DNA of 64,000 nt, from positions 153,694,778 through 153,758,777 of the forward strand of contig CM035152.1 of the NCBI GenBank assembly GCA_020205615.1, written 5' to 3'. Below, piece after piece: positions 44,450 through 56,013 of the stretch. This DNA is from Panax quinquefolius (Eukaryota; Streptophyta; Magnoliopsida; Apiales; Araliaceae). The notes beneath the pieces were generated by a model. The model did no database searches, was not told the origin of the DNA, and was given only the letters and a program-made list of their open reading frames with translations. Made by a program: the position numbers and the translations under genes. The stretch's first letter is position 1. Each line of letters starts with the position of its first letter.

Positions 44450-45640
44450 ATAAAATTTCGTTCTCGAAATTGACGTACATACCTGGTGTTTCAAAAAGGT
44501 GAGGGTACCTCGCTTTCATTTCCGATTCCAACTCCCAGGTCATTTCTCCAATAGCATGATTCCTCCACAAAACCTTAACTTATGGTATAACCTTTGTTCG
44601 TAGGACAGGCTCTTTCCTATCCAATATCTTGACAGGTACCTCCAATTACGTTAAATCTTCAGCAATCTCGTCTGGTTCTAACGCAATAATGTGGTTTGGA
44701 TCTTTCACATATTTATGAAGCATAGATATGTGAAAAACATTATGAACACGAGACATGCTTGGAGGTAATGCGAGTCTATAGGCCATATTTCCTATTCGGT
44801 TAAGAATCTCAAATGGACCAACAAATCGTGGATTGAGCTTTCCTCTCTTCCCGAATCTTGTAACTCCCTTCCATGGAGCAATACGTAACAGTACATGATC
44901 CCCAATATTAAATTCCACGTCCTTTCGATGAAGATCCGCATAACTCTTTTGCCGATCATGTGCCATTTTTATACGTTGTCGAATCGTTTAGATCTTTTCC
45001 ATAGTCATACGAACCAACTCTGGTCCCAACAATGTTCCTTCACCCACCTCATCCCAACATACTGGAGAGCGACACTTTCGTCCATATAATGCTTCGAATG
45101 GAGCCACACCTACACTTGCCTGATAACTATTGTTGTAGGAGAATTCCACCAATGGCAAATACTTATCCCAACTTCCTTTGAAATCTAGGACACAGATTCT
45201 TAATAGATCTTCAAGGGTTTGAATAGTCCTTTTCAATTTCCCGTCCGTTTGAGGATGGTATGCCGAACTAAATCGTAAATTTGTGACCATAGCTTTCTGC
45301 AAGCTAACCCAAAATCGTGAAGTGAATCTTGGGTTACGATCCAAAACTATGGATACTGGCATTCCATACAATCTTACAATCTCATTTACGTACATACGAG
45401 CAAGACGTTCAAGGGAATAAGTCTCACGTATAGGCAAAAAATGAGCAGACTTGGTGAATCTATCAACAATAACCCAAATCGCATCTATACCTTGAGAAAT
45501 TTTGGGAAGACCCGTAACGAAATCCATAGTAATGTGTTCCCACTTCCATTTCGGAATCTCAAGTGGTTGCAATGGACCCTTTGGCACTTGATGCTCTTCC
45601 TTTACACGTTGACAAGTTAAAACACCTCGAGATAAACTCC
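44450..45640 (-). pseudogene. G integrase and chromodomain
   Basis: The minus frame 45587-44988 is a nearly full integrase core: WKWEHITMDFVTGLPK with the first Asp (45524-45522), then VLDRNPRFTS with the second Asp (45341-45339). The third catalytic residue, Glu in A1's GQSERTIQ, is Lys here (GKLKRTIQ, codon 45233-45231). The frame ends with EALYGRKCRSPVCWDEVGEG. After a shift, 44966-44646 covers AHDRQKSYADLHRKDVEFN, then GDHVLLRIAPWKGVTRFGKR, then the start of the chromodomain. The last part of that domain (44640-44450), including WRNH-type sequence near 44575, is in another frame. Without the Glu, strand transfer is not expected. Confidence 0.88.
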
Positions 45641-46482
45641 GCGATCTCTCTCTTCATATTGTTCAACCAAAATGTATGTCGAAGATCATGATACATTTTG
45701 GTACTCCCAAGATGGATTGCAAATGGTGTGTTGTGTGCCTCCATCGTGATTCTATGCTTCAAGTCAGAGTCGTTAGGAATGCAAAGTTTGGAGTTGACTC
45801 TAAGGATTTCTTCTTCATCGTTTCTTACTTCCGGAATAGCACCTTCTTGCACTTTCTTCTTCATACGTATCAGCTCCATGTCTGTAGTTTGAGCAACTTT
45901 AACTTTATCAATTAAAGTCAGTTCTACTCGTATGTTTGATATCATCACGTGGGTACTTGGAGCCTTTAACTCTATCTCCATCCTTTGTAAGTCGTATAAA
46001 ATGGGTCTTTGTGTTAATAACATCGCACTCGTACCCGCATATGATTTTCTACTCAATGCGTCAGCTACAACGTTTGCTTTTTCAGGATGATATTGAATGT
46101 TATGGTCGTAATCTTTCCACAGCTCGAGCCAACGTCGTTGCCACATGTTGAGTTCCTTTTGGGTGAAGAAATATTTGAGGCTTTTATGATCCATATAAAT
46201 CTCCACTTTCTCCCCATACAGGTAGTGTCTCCAGATTTTTAATGCAAAAACGACTGCTGCCAACTCCATATCATGAGTAGGATAATTCGTCTTATATTCT
46301 TTGAGTTGTCGCGAGGCATAGGCTATGACTTTCCCATGTTGCATGAAAACACATCCTAACCCTTTGTCTGAAGCATCGCTGTAGATAACAATCCATCTGA
46401 ACCAGTTGGTATTATTAGAACAGGTGCCAAAATGAGTCTCCTCTTGAGCTCTTGGAAACTCTTCTCGCATTCCTCGCTCCAT
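45559..46482 (-). pseudogene. G RNase H, tether and integrase zinc domain
   Basis: A 307-codon open frame. RNase H begins near residue 31 ([16 protein letters not shown]). The four acidic residues are present at about residues 36 (SDAS), 73 (HDMELAA), 98 (MDHKSL) and 141 (NVVADALSR). After a linker the HHCC zinc-binding domain follows, with [17 protein letters not shown] and [10 protein letters not shown]. The frame is lost at the second CxxC (near 45610), just before the integrase core. It is the longest intact piece of pol in the window. Confidence 0.88.
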
Positions 46483-47420
46483 ACAAATTTTGTATCTTTC
46501 CTAATCAGCTGAGTTAATGTATTAGCGATTCGAGAAAATCCTTCCATGAATCTCCGATAATAACCAGCTAAGCCCAAAAAGCTACGCACTTCGGTCACCG
46601 ACTTTGGTTGCTCCCAACTTTGTATTGCTTCAATCTTCGCCGGGTCAACAGATACTTTATGTTTTGACACCACGTGTCCAAGAAATGCTACTTCCTCAAG
46701 CCAGAACTCACATTTCTTCAGCTTGGCATATAGCTTGTTGTCACTAAGTTTTTGAAGTACCAGCTTCAAATGGTGCTCATGATCTTCACAGTTTTTGGAA
46801 TATATGAGGATGTCATCAATAAAGACAACAACGAAATGATCCAAATATTCCTTGAATACACGGTTCATCATATCCATGAAAGCAGCAGGAGCATTAGTCA
46901 ATCCAAAAGACATGACTAAGAATTTATAATGCCCGTCATCGAGTTCGAAGGCGCCTCTTGAATATCCTCGCTTTAATCTTCACCGATGATATCCGAATCG
47001 AAGATCGATCTTTGAAAAGAATCGTGCTCCTTCCAACTGGTCAAACAGGTCAACAATGCGAGGTAGCGGATACCTATTCTTGATGGTGACATGGTTTAAT
47101 TCCCGGTAGTAAATACAAAGTCGCATACTCCCTTCTTTCTTCTTTACAAATAAAACAGGAGCACCCCAAGGAGATGTACTAGGACGAATGAAACTGATGT
47201 CTAACAATTCCTGTAGTTGGACTTTTAACTCCTGAAGTTTAATAGAAGTCATTCGATATGGGGTTTTAGAAATGGGCTTTGTACCCGGTTCAAGATTAAT
47301 AAAGAATTCAACTTCACGTTCTGGGGGTAGACCAAGAAGTTCTTCAGGAAATACGTCTAGAAATTCACTAACAACAGAAATATTATTCAAATCAGACGTG
47401 TTTTTGTTCAAGTCCATAAC
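46356..47420 (-). pseudogene. G reverse transcriptase
   Basis: 47417-46983 encodes the RT fingers and palm start ([63 protein letters not shown]). It ends in a TGA at 46982-46980. The next open stretch, 46913-46356, is in the same frame and carries [20 protein letters not shown], the catalytic FIDDILIYS (DD at 46817-46812), AFLGHVVSK and [13 protein letters not shown]. Both catalytic Asp residues are kept. A frame change near 46390 separates RT from RNase H. Confidence 0.9.
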
Positions 47421-48092
47421 ATGGGCTAAGAAAGCTTGACATCCATTTTTTAATAAATGAATGGCTTTATGGCTTGATGTGACAATGATTAACTTTAGTG
47501 GTTTGGTTGCTTAAATTCGCATAACAGGTTGGTTAGGAATATGAAAACTAACAACCTTACAAAAACAATCAATTTTGGCATGATGGGTAGTTAACCAATC
47601 AATCCCCTAAAATACATCAAATGCAAGTATCTTTAAAGAGATAAGATCAACAGTTAATGTGATTGTGCCAACTTAGATCAAGCAAGATTTATACACAGTG
47701 GATGTAATAAAATTTTCTCCTAACGGAGTCTGCACAAATAAGTCAAAATCTAATTTCTCCGAAGTCAAGTTTAAATGTTGAGCACAAGCAGAGATAAAAG
47801 AATGGGTAGAACCGGTATCAAGTAAGGTATAAACTTTGTAAGAATTCAAGATTAGCTTACCCGTGATCACCTCGTTCGGGTTTCTCGCGTTTTGGCCGAT
47901 CCTTCTACAAACGCTTCTCCATGAACCACCGACTTTGTTTTGTCCGTCAGTAATGCTTTTTGGTGTCGCTAGTCCCAATGGACTTGACTTCACTACTGAC
48001 AAAATCGGGCTATATAATCCGCTTTTTCCACCATTGAAACACACCTTGGAAGGTCGTGAAGCTTTGGACTTATGTGTCCCTCCTCTCCGCAT
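47421..48092 (-). pseudogene. G protease
   Basis: The frame 48092-47673 holds a degenerate last zinc knuckle (CFNGGKSGLY), a linker with NARNPNEVITGKLILN, and the intact active site DTG at 47819-47811 followed by STHSFISACAQHLNLTSEK. The C-terminal part and the linker to RT (47672-47421) are in shifted frames, with words for SLKILAFDV and a WLT-type segment. Confidence 0.82.
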
Positions 48093-49043
48093 CTCAGAAT
48101 CTAACCGGCGGTCGTTCTCCTCCCTAGAATTTATTGTTGGTCTTTGGTATTGTCAGCCGATATCTTCTCATCATTGTTGAATCTCCTCTTTTTGAAATTT
48201 TCACTTGACTCACCTCTCCTATTATCATGGCCACGATTACCACCCAAGTGGTTACCGCTTTTGTCCGTAATTTTCCTTCCTCGCTGGTTATCATCGCTCC
48301 GATGACTGCTGTCACCGGTATGACCTTGGTTGTGGTCCCTCGGTTGAAAATATAGAGAAAATTTATGAGAGATAAGGTATTGAAGAATCTCGGGTTTTAG
48401 ACCTCCCAGAAACATCCGCGTCATACGTTCCTCATTCTCTACCAAATGAGGTGCGATCTCGGATAACTCATGAACTTCGCCTCGCGTCTTTGGGACACCG
48501 TCATGTTGTTCTGTTCCAGTCTAATAAACTCTGCCTCTTTCATATGACGAATACTTTCAGAAAATTACTTGTCATTGAACAATTTCTGAAATCTTTCCCA
48601 AGACATGTTGAGTGCGGTTGGTGGTACGCTTCACGATTCCCACCAAAGAATCACTTCACCACTAACATAAAGGTGGCGAATGGAACCTTCTGTTCCTCCG
48701 TGCATCCCAAGACATCTAATATCTTGGTAATTTGTTTAACCCACGTTTCCACCTTAATCGGATCCGGCTTTCCCCAGAAATCTGGTGGTCCCAACTCCTT
48801 GAATTGCTTGGCTGTGACAAACCGCGCGTTGCTATCATTTCCACCCGTATTTTGTACACGAGTCTCCCTTGTCTGATTTTGCATAAACTACAAAAAGTTT
48901 CTAAACATTCCATTATTCATCGTTTGCTCGGTAGTGTTGTTTACAGGACGAATATTGCCTTCTTGTTGCATGTTCTCCTGGTTGGTGATTGAAGGTTGTT
49001 CCACGGTCTCATACACTCCATTGTTAACGTTCTCAGCTGCCAT
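48093..49043 (-). pseudogene. G gag (broken)
   Basis: The start is at 49043 (MAAENVNNGVYETVEQPS) and the frame reaches 48888 (NNGMFRNFL). 48884-48651 encodes the linker and capsid start (KELGPPDFWGKPDPIKVETW and KQITKILDVLGCTEEQKVPF). The capsid middle near 48640-48450 is in shifted frames. 48445-48131 carries MVENEERMTRMFLGGLKPEI and the basic Gly/Arg/Asn region. The first knuckle near 48090 is damaged. Confidence 0.84.
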
Positions 49044-49105
49044 TCTTAAAAACTGCCATAAAACAAGGGTTAATTTAAACAAATTAACATATCACATAAT
49101 ATCTC

Positions 49106-49207
49106 CACTACAAACAATGGGCCTTTAGCAACAAATTTTCGGGCAACGACTTTATAAGTCGTTGCTAAAAGTATATGTTTAGCAACGAAATTTGTCCTTC
49201 GTTGCAG
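49106..49207 (+). mobile_element. CACTA (En/Spm-type) transposon end fragment
   Basis: It begins CACTACAAACAATGGGCC and continues with TTTAGCAACAAATTTTCGGG and repeated 'gtcgttgctaaaa'/'tagcaacgaa' words in both orientations. These are the terminal and subterminal patterns of plant CACTA elements. Only about 100 bp remain. The other end is not seen, and J LTR sequence starts at about 49208-49216. No 3 bp target duplication can be read. Confidence 0.75.
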
Positions 49208-50215
49208 ATTGTGTCAATTTTTAACGGTTCAAAATTTGTGGACATATACTCAACTTATATATGTATAACATATCCAAAAATCACAATGATCCAACGGTAG
49301 GATTAAAAATTATAACTCACGCAATATATCTCAAGAACACCGATTTGATCTTTTAATACCTACAATCCGACAAAATACTGATAAAACACCTCAACATTAA
49401 TTCCTTCATTTATATCCACATAAATATATCCCTCATTTATATCCACATAAAATAAATATTTCTTTATCATATAAATTAATAAATAATTATTCACAAATAA
49501 TATTACTGAAATCACAATAATGACAACCAGTGCGGTTCCGGAAAGGGGGCTTTCCATAAGGATTTCTCTAATCAAGCGCAACTAACTAGGTGACCAACCT
49601 CTCCTTAGACGTAACTTTCTAGACATTTCCAATAATGATATCTAATAATATTATTCAAATAATATGAATTATTGATATGATAATGAGAAATACTGTGCAG
49701 TGACAATTATTGAAACAACAATAATATAAAATATCAACGCAACAATTATTGAATTAATAAAATAAAATATTGAACAAGAATTATCGTAATAATTATTGAG
49801 TAGTGCCTTCTTACGTAAGGATCAATAATTCAAAATATCTTGCAATACCGTATCTTCTTTATGCAACCATCGTATTCTTAGACATCGTATTTTAACCACC
49901 GGGTATTCCAACAATTGTTAATTGTGAATAACTACGCCATTATTTATAAAAACTCATACTTTTCGCTTTTCTTCATTCGACATTTATTCTATAATGGGGC
50001 CCACAATCGGTTCTTGTGTCAATGCGGATATTCCCGACAAAAAAATATTCCACGACCAAAACGAATATTCCCAAACAATGATGATTATTTTATAACCACT
50101 TGCGTAATTTGAAAATTTTATATATATCACCCTTAACTTTAACTTTTTATCAATTTAACCATTTACTAAATAGGAAAATTGAATACTTTTATTTCATAAA
50201 ATTTGGGGTCTTACA
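49208..50215 (-). repeat. J LTR 1 (truncated)
   Basis: It matches the right-hand quarter of J LTR 2 (53495-54502), starting at 'tttttaacggttcaaaatttg'. It ends GGTCTTACA at 50215. The left three quarters are missing at the CACTA junction. The palindrome CTTACGTAAG is at 49810-49819. Confidence 0.85.
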
Positions 50216-50249
50216 ATCTCCCCTCCTTATGAAATTTCATCCCCGAAAT

Positions 50250-50360
50250 TTACGTACCTGGTAATTCAAAGAGTTGAAAATACCTTGCTTTCATTTCAGA
50301 TTCCATCTTCCCTGTCATCATGATTTCTCCATTGCTCATCTCCTGTATTTCAGATATCAT
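50250..50360 (-). CDS. 36-codon ORF in J internal region 1
   Basis: The minus-strand ATG at 50360 sits where the gag start codon lies in G (leader, then 'aga', then ATG). It encodes MISEIQEMSNGEIMMTGKME and a further 16 residues ending FELPGT. The second half, ESEMKARYFQLFELPG, is the chromodomain tail of the ordinary elements, so the ORF fuses the gag start position to the end of pol. The second J unit has an identical ORF (54647-54537). Whether it is translated is unknown. It may simply mark the deletion. Confidence 0.45.
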   Translation of the reverse strand: MISEIQEMSNGEIMMTGKMESEMKARYFQLFELPGT

Positions 50361-50535
50361 TCTAGAATACAGCTTCAAAACAAGGGTTAATTGAACAAAT
50401 TAACATATCACATAATATCCCGATATTATGACTGACCAACAAATAATTTTAGGTAGGACACACTAGCGAAAGACTTACTCATTTCTCCCCTCTTAGTTCT
50501 ATTCCCCGATCTCCACCAGAGATCATATCCCTTAG

Positions 50536-50547
50536 CTCTGATACCAA
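50536..50547 (-). other. Primer binding site of J unit 1
   Basis: The minus strand reads TGGTATCAGAGC, a perfect match to the plant initiator Met tRNA 3' end, two bases from the LTR. Confidence 0.88.
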
Positions 50548-51743
50548 ATGTGATGCCCCCAAAATAGGTCCAATCCATCCAACCTATTCTGAGTCACCAA
50601 ATACATGGTACAGAAAATAACTACAATTTTATTACTACAATTGTCATGCAAAATACAACAACACATATACTGTGAGTTTTAATACCAACTGTGACTCATG
50701 TCCCAACTATAAATGACACCTCAAAGTGATACCTTACATAAAAGGTACAATCTAGAATCATTTTAGAAATTAAAATCTTTGGGAAATGCTCAAGAAAACC
50801 TTCGTATATTGGAGGCCATGAATCTAAGTTATGATAGATATCATATGTCCAGAGAATTATCCTTGGTTGATCCAATAGACCCCAAAGAAAAACGAGAAGA
50901 TTACTATCATGTTCCTTCCAATGGTGAGTCTTCTCTTGACATATAACTATCTCCACCGTCTGCGATTGAACATTATGTTTCAACCCAACTCCAAGATCAT
51001 ATAGTTAGTGCTCGTAGATATACTCAGCAAGTGGATGTGCACAACACTTTCTTATGATGACACGAAATTGTATGTCATTAGACATCTTGTATGATAGTGG
51101 CAAAACACCCTTCCAAAGTTGGGTTCACCTCACCCTATTGTTGTTCACCAAAATCAATTATTAAGTGACGTATAATATACGACACACACATCTTAGATCC
51201 TCAATACAATTATATATTATATGTCATGCTTGTTTTATAATGTATTGAGGAACTTTGAAAGTCTCGGACCACCACACTATTCCCCTGTTATCCCCGCTCG
51301 ACCCATCTACACTCTTATTACCTGAAAGGAATTGTGAAGTAAAAGGGTGAGCACAACTAGCTTAGTAAAGAATATTATGACTAAAGATAATTAAATTATC
51401 AATAGCCTTCATCAGTAATAAATCAAAGATTTAGGACATATGGTAGATGATAAAACTTTTCAACCATAGTTGCAGCGGAACGAGCAATCCATTAGAAGAG
51501 TCAAATAGACCATAAAGTCTATTATCTTCTCCATGTTAAAAGTCCACCAACAATGCTTTAACCCTATAACATTAATCAACAGATCTTGTTCACAGTCATG
51601 TGAATAACTCATAATCATAATTGTAGTTCTAATTTTCTCTTCTCATCCAAGACGAAGATATTTTTCATCACATCTCTTTACCTGAAACATCAAAGATCAT
51701 AGTTATACCAAATCACAGTTCCTGTTCATAATCATACTAATAA

Positions 51744-52010
51744 GTTCATCTTTGCACTACGGGCCAAAGATATTCATCAACAGTTCATCTTTGCACTACA
51801 TGCCATAGATATTCAACAACAGGTCATCTTTGCACTACAGGCCAAAGATATTCATCAATAATTCATCTTTGCACTACTGGCCAAAGATATTCAATCAACA
51901 AGTCATCTTTGCACTACGGGCCAAAGATATTCAACAACAATTCATCTTTGCACTACATGCAAAAGATATTCAATCAACAATTGATCTTTGCACTACAGGC
52001 CAAAGATATT
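51744..52010 (-). repeat. Seven tandem repeats of about 39 bp in J LTR 2
   Basis: Each unit contains TCATCTTTGCACTACGGGCC (fourth-last base to end variable) then AAAGATATTCA and a CAACAA-type spacer. Degenerate units continue to about 52230. There are no spacers of unique sequence and no cas genes, so this is an ordinary LTR satellite-like array. It is shared with the E and G LTRs. Confidence 0.88.
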
Positions 52011-53269
52011 AATATCTCAAAGAAACATACAATCATTTCAGAATTTATATAAACCATAATTATAATCATGTTGATCAATTCACCTTTGCACTTAAGCTAA
52101 AAATATTCAATTGTAAATTCAATGGTCATGATCATACCAGTCAACGATTCAACTTTGTACTACTGGCCAAAGAGAACCCATAGTCACGATCATACCAATA
52201 ATCTATCCATCTTTACACTTAAGTCAAAGAGAAATTTCATTACCGGGATTATAAAAATGTTATATATGATAATAAAAATAATATGATCAACAACTGCATT
52301 TAATTTCAAAAGTAAGATTCATAAATCAAGAATTTCATAACACCTTAATACAAATGTTATAAATCACTTAATAATCTCATAATCTAATATTATTAATATT
52401 ACCACAATATCTTAATCATTTCTTAAACTTATAAACAATTTATTTTAATTGTTTACACTTTACTAATTAATGCATTTAATCATCCTAAAATGCCAAACTC
52501 ATAAGATTTCATCACCAATAACCAAAACCCTCATCAAAAATCTGCATATACCTTATATAGGATTCCCAAGTCATAAAATTCTATTTTTCAATTTTGTTAC
52601 TTCTTATAACATATTTTACTCATTTACCCATAACTAGTCCATTTTCATGAAAAATACCAAATCATTACAAACAAATTTTCTTTTCTGGGATATAGCAGGA
52701 CATAGTCCCATATTGAACATATATTTTTCTCAAAATTTTTAAAATTCATTTACTATTTTTCATATGGCCAAAACAGCCGAATATTTAGACATTTATCATA
52801 AATTGTACTTTTATCCAAAAATTTCGAAATTCACAGGGTATACTGATATTATATAGATGTACTCCCAATAAAAATTTCATCAATTTTGGAGTTAACCACA
52901 AAGAGTTATAAGGGTTTACTTTTAAAATAGTCTTTTATCATAAAATTCATAACTCCTAATCTATACATCCAAAAATTGCTATTTTTGGACAAAATCGAGA
53001 AAACTCATCAAAATATCATTTCAAATTTTTCCAAAATTTTTGAAGATCAGAAAAATTACAAAACTGAAGAAACATAACAACCCTTAAAATCACGTACCTC
53101 AAAAGAGCAGTACTTCTAACTGGAATATCGGATATGACGCTGAAGGAAACTTGCACTCATTAGCAACTCTCAAAGTATCAAAATACTCACAAAATATGCT
53201 CGATAATATAGAGAGAGAAAGAGAGAAAGCTTATGTTTCAGGTGTGATTTTCAATTATAACTCAACACT

Positions 53270-53278
53270 CTATTTATA
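53270..53278 (-). promoter_or_regulatory. LTR TATA box (J LTR 2)
   Basis: The minus strand reads TATAAATAG, followed by the 'gaaaatcacacctgaaa' leader shared with E. Confidence 0.55.
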
Positions 53279-54502
53279 GGAAAATGCTAGCGCGCCGAAG
53301 CAGACTTGACCTGCTACCTGATGGCATTACCTGCTACTATTGCCACCCACCACATTTGAAATAGAATTTCAGCACATTTCTTCACCAACCATAGGTGGGG
53401 CCCACACATTCTAGAATTTTCCACCAAAATAATAAATTCAGAAACTTCAACAATTTTTGAACCAGTCACCTCTTAAAATTCATAACAAATCATACGTTAA
53501 TTTTTAACGGTTCAAAATTTGTGGACATATACTCAACTTATATATGTATAACATATCCAAAAATCACAACGATCCAACGGTCGGATTAAAAATTATAACT
53601 CACGCAATATATCTCAAGAACACCGATTTAATCTTTTAATCCCTCCAATCCGACAAAATACTGATAACACACCTCAACATTAATTCCTTCATTTATATCC
53701 ACATAAATATATCCATCATTTATATCCACATAAAATAAATAGTTCCTTATCATATAAATCAATAAATAATTATTCATAAATAATATTACAGAATCACAAT
53801 AACGACAAACCAGGCGGGTCCGGAAAGAGGGGCTTTTCAATAAGGATTTCTCCTTCTTGGCCAAGCAATTTAGGTGACCAAACCTCTGCTTAGATGTAAC
53901 TTTCTAGACATTGCCAATAATGCTATCTAATAATATTATTCAAATAATATGAATTATTGATATGATAATGAGAAATATCATAAAGGTGACAATTATTGAA
54001 ACAACAATAATATAAAATATCAACGCAACAATTATTGAATCAATAAAATAAAATATTGAATAAAGAATTACCGTAATAATTATTGAGTAGTGCCTTCTTC
54101 ACGTAAGGATCAATAATTCAAAATCTTGTGCAATACCGAGTGTCATCTTTCTTGTCTGACCATGCGCCAGACATCGTATTTTTAACCAACGGTATTCCAA
54201 CAAAGGTTAATGGTAAATAACTACGCCATTATTTATAAAAACTCATACTTTTCGTTTTCTTCATCCGACATTTATTCTATAATGGGGCCCACAACTGGTT
54301 GCGCCGTCGTACGGATATTCCCGACAAAAAGAATATTCCACGACCAAACGAATATTCCCCGACAACAATGATTATTTTATAACCACTTGCGTAATTTGAA
54401 AATTTTATATATATCACCCTTAACTTTAACTTTTTATCAATTTAACCATTTACTAAATAGGAAAATTGAATACTTTTATTTCATAAAATTCGGGGTCTTA
54501 CA

Positions 54503-54835
54503 ATCTCCCCTCCTTATGAAATTTCGTCCCCGAAATTTACGTACCTGGTAATTCAAAGAGTTGAAAATACCTTGCTTTCATTTCAGATTCCATCTTCCCT
54601 GTCATCATGATTTCTCCATTGCTCATCTCCTGTATTTCAGATATCATTCTAGAATACAGCTTCAAAACAAGGGTTAATTAAACAAATTAACATATCACAT
54701 AATATCCCGATATTATGATTGACCAACAAATAAGCTTAGATAGGACACACTAGCTAAAGACTTACTCATTTCTCCCCTCCTAGTTCTATTCCCCGATCTC
54801 CGCCAGAGATCATATTCCTAAGCTCTGATACCAAA
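54503..54835 (-). mobile_element. J internal region 2 (minimal, 333 bp)
   Basis: Nearly identical to internal region 1: polypurine tract at 54503-54515, ORF at 54647-54537, primer site TGGTATCAGAGC at 54833-54822. The period of the LTR-plus-internal unit is about 4286 bp. Confidence 0.85.
54537..54647 (-). CDS. 36-codon ORF in J internal region 2
   Basis: The same length and sequence as the ORF at 50250-50360. Its intact state in both units may reflect recent duplication more than selection. Confidence 0.4.
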   Translation of the reverse strand: MISEIQEMSNGEIMMTGKMESEMKARYFQLFELPGT

Positions 54836-55061
54836 TGTGACGCCCCCAAAATAGGTCCAATCCATCCAACCTATTCTGAGTCGCCAAATAAATGGTACAG
54901 AAAACAACTACAACTTTATTACTACAATTGTCGTGAAAAATACAACAACACATATACTGTGAGTTTTAATACTAACTGTGACTCGTGTCCCAACTATGGA
55001 CAACACCTCACAGTGATACCTTACATAAAGGTATAATCTAGAACTGTTTTAGAAATTAAAA
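54836..55061 (-). repeat. J LTR 3, left part
   Basis: It starts TGTGACGCCCCC and follows LTR 2 to 'gttttagaaattaaaa', where element H is inserted. It continues at 63481 after H, with the LTR interval between offsets of about 225 and 2590 deleted. Confidence 0.85.
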
Positions 55062-55742
55062 TGTAAGACCCCAACTTTTATAAATAAAGATGAATTTTCT
55101 AAAAATATTATTTTTGAATATTATGGAATAAATTTGATATAATGTTATAGTTGTGGGTAATATTTATAAATTTTTGCAAAGTAAGCAAGTTGTTATAAAA
55201 TATTCGTTTGGTGGGGAATATTCTTTTTTGTCGGGGAATATTCGTGCGACGACTCAATCATTAGTGGACTCCATTAATGAAGTATTGTAAGTAGTTAAAA
55301 ACGACAAAATTATCTTTCTATAAAAATAACTACAGAGGTGTTACCGTTAAAACCGCTGAACTACCCTAGTAAAAAGTACAATGAATACCAGCGTTGTTGT
55401 ATAGTAGCACACGATATTGATTATTGATGCTTACGTGAGAAGTCACTCAGCTATGCTCAATTATTGCTACAGTAATTGCTGCATCATATCTCTTATATTA
55501 TTGATTCAATTATTGTCACAGTATCATCTGTATAATATGTTATAGTATTAAATCAATAATTGAGACGACAAGTTATAAATGATTAATAATTGTTGAAAGA
55601 TGAAATATGTGTTGAATAAAAATAAAATGATTTGTGGTAATATTTATTCAATCCTTGATGTATATAAAGAGTCTGTTATGAGACGTTTGTGGTAAGTTTG
55701 ATTATTTTATGGGGGGCCCATATGTCATCATCTAAGAGTCTC

Positions 55743-55985
55743 TTCGTCAATAATAATTACCTTCGTCAATAGTAATTACCTTTGTGAATAGTAATTACCT
55801 TCGTCAATAGTAATTACCTTTACTAGACGTCAAACCACTTGCCATTTCATATTACAGGCGTCGAACCACTTGTCGTTTCACATTACAAAATGCCGAACCA
55901 CTTGTCGTTTTCACATTACGAAAGCGCGAACCACTTTTCTTTTCACATCACTATCGTCGAGCCACTTACCTTTTCATATGGCAAG
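55743..55985 (+). repeat. Two adjacent tandem arrays upstream of the H TATA box
   Basis: The first has four to five units of about 20 bp (AATAGTAATTACCTT). The second has five units of about 32 bp (AACCACTTGTCGTTTCACAT). The 3' LTR copies are at 63141-63380. They sit just upstream of the TATA box, where LTR enhancers usually lie. Confidence 0.75.
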
Positions 55986-56004
55986 TGCTAAGCTAGAAAT
56001 CTTC

Positions 56005-56013
56005 TATAAATAG
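56005..56013 (+). promoter_or_regulatory. LTR TATA box (H 5' LTR)
   Basis: TATAAATAG followed by AGGCCTAGTGCTTCATT. The equivalent in the 3' LTR is 63402-63410. Confidence 0.6.

Larger units (their letters stand above)
41756..49105 (-). mobile_element. Element G: near-complete gag-pol chromovirus, 5' end lost
   Basis: It keeps the 3' LTR, polypurine tract, chromodomain, integrase, RNase H, RT, protease, gag and part of the leader. The leader stops at 49105, where a CACTA end begins. The primer site and 5' LTR are missing. Gene order on the minus strand is gag, PR, RT, RNase H, IN, chromodomain, as in Ty3/gypsy. Reading frames are long but broken about ten times. The integrase catalytic Glu is also replaced. 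It is the closest thing here to an autonomous relative of the deleted elements. Confidence 0.88.
50216..50549 (-). mobile_element. J internal region 1 (minimal, about 334 bp)
   Basis: Between two LTRs it holds only a polypurine tract (50216-50228; minus AAGGAGGGGAGAT), a short ORF (50360-50250), a leader like that of G ('aacatatcacataatatc') and an initiator Met tRNA primer site (50547-50536). All of gag and almost all of pol are gone. It has the cis signals for reverse transcription but no enzymes, so it could only move in trans. Confidence 0.85.
50550..54502 (-). repeat. J LTR 2 (full length, 3.95 kb)
   Basis: 3953 bp with ends TGTGATGCCCCC (50550) and GGTCTTACA (54502). It is shared between two minimal internal regions. 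It contains seven 39 bp repeats (51744-52010), a TATA box at 53270-53278 and the conserved LTR block near 53860. About 50690-51300 and 52020-53100 are non-coding, and 52340-52760 has a relative inside D. Confidence 0.88.

Noticed and set aside
44437..49043. G as an intact, currently autonomous element
   Set aside because: Several frame changes, a TGA in RT at 46980-46982, Lys in place of the integrase Glu, and loss of the primer site and 5' LTR argue against it, even allowing for some base-calling error.
50696..50983. 95-codon minus-strand open frame in J LTR 2
   Set aside because: It has no recognisable domain, lies within an LTR and has no counterpart in the truncated LTR copies. It is most likely chance.
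51744..52010. CRISPR-like regular repeats
   Set aside because: The units are contiguous with no unique spacers. The array is shared by several LTRs, and the surroundings are plant retrotransposons.
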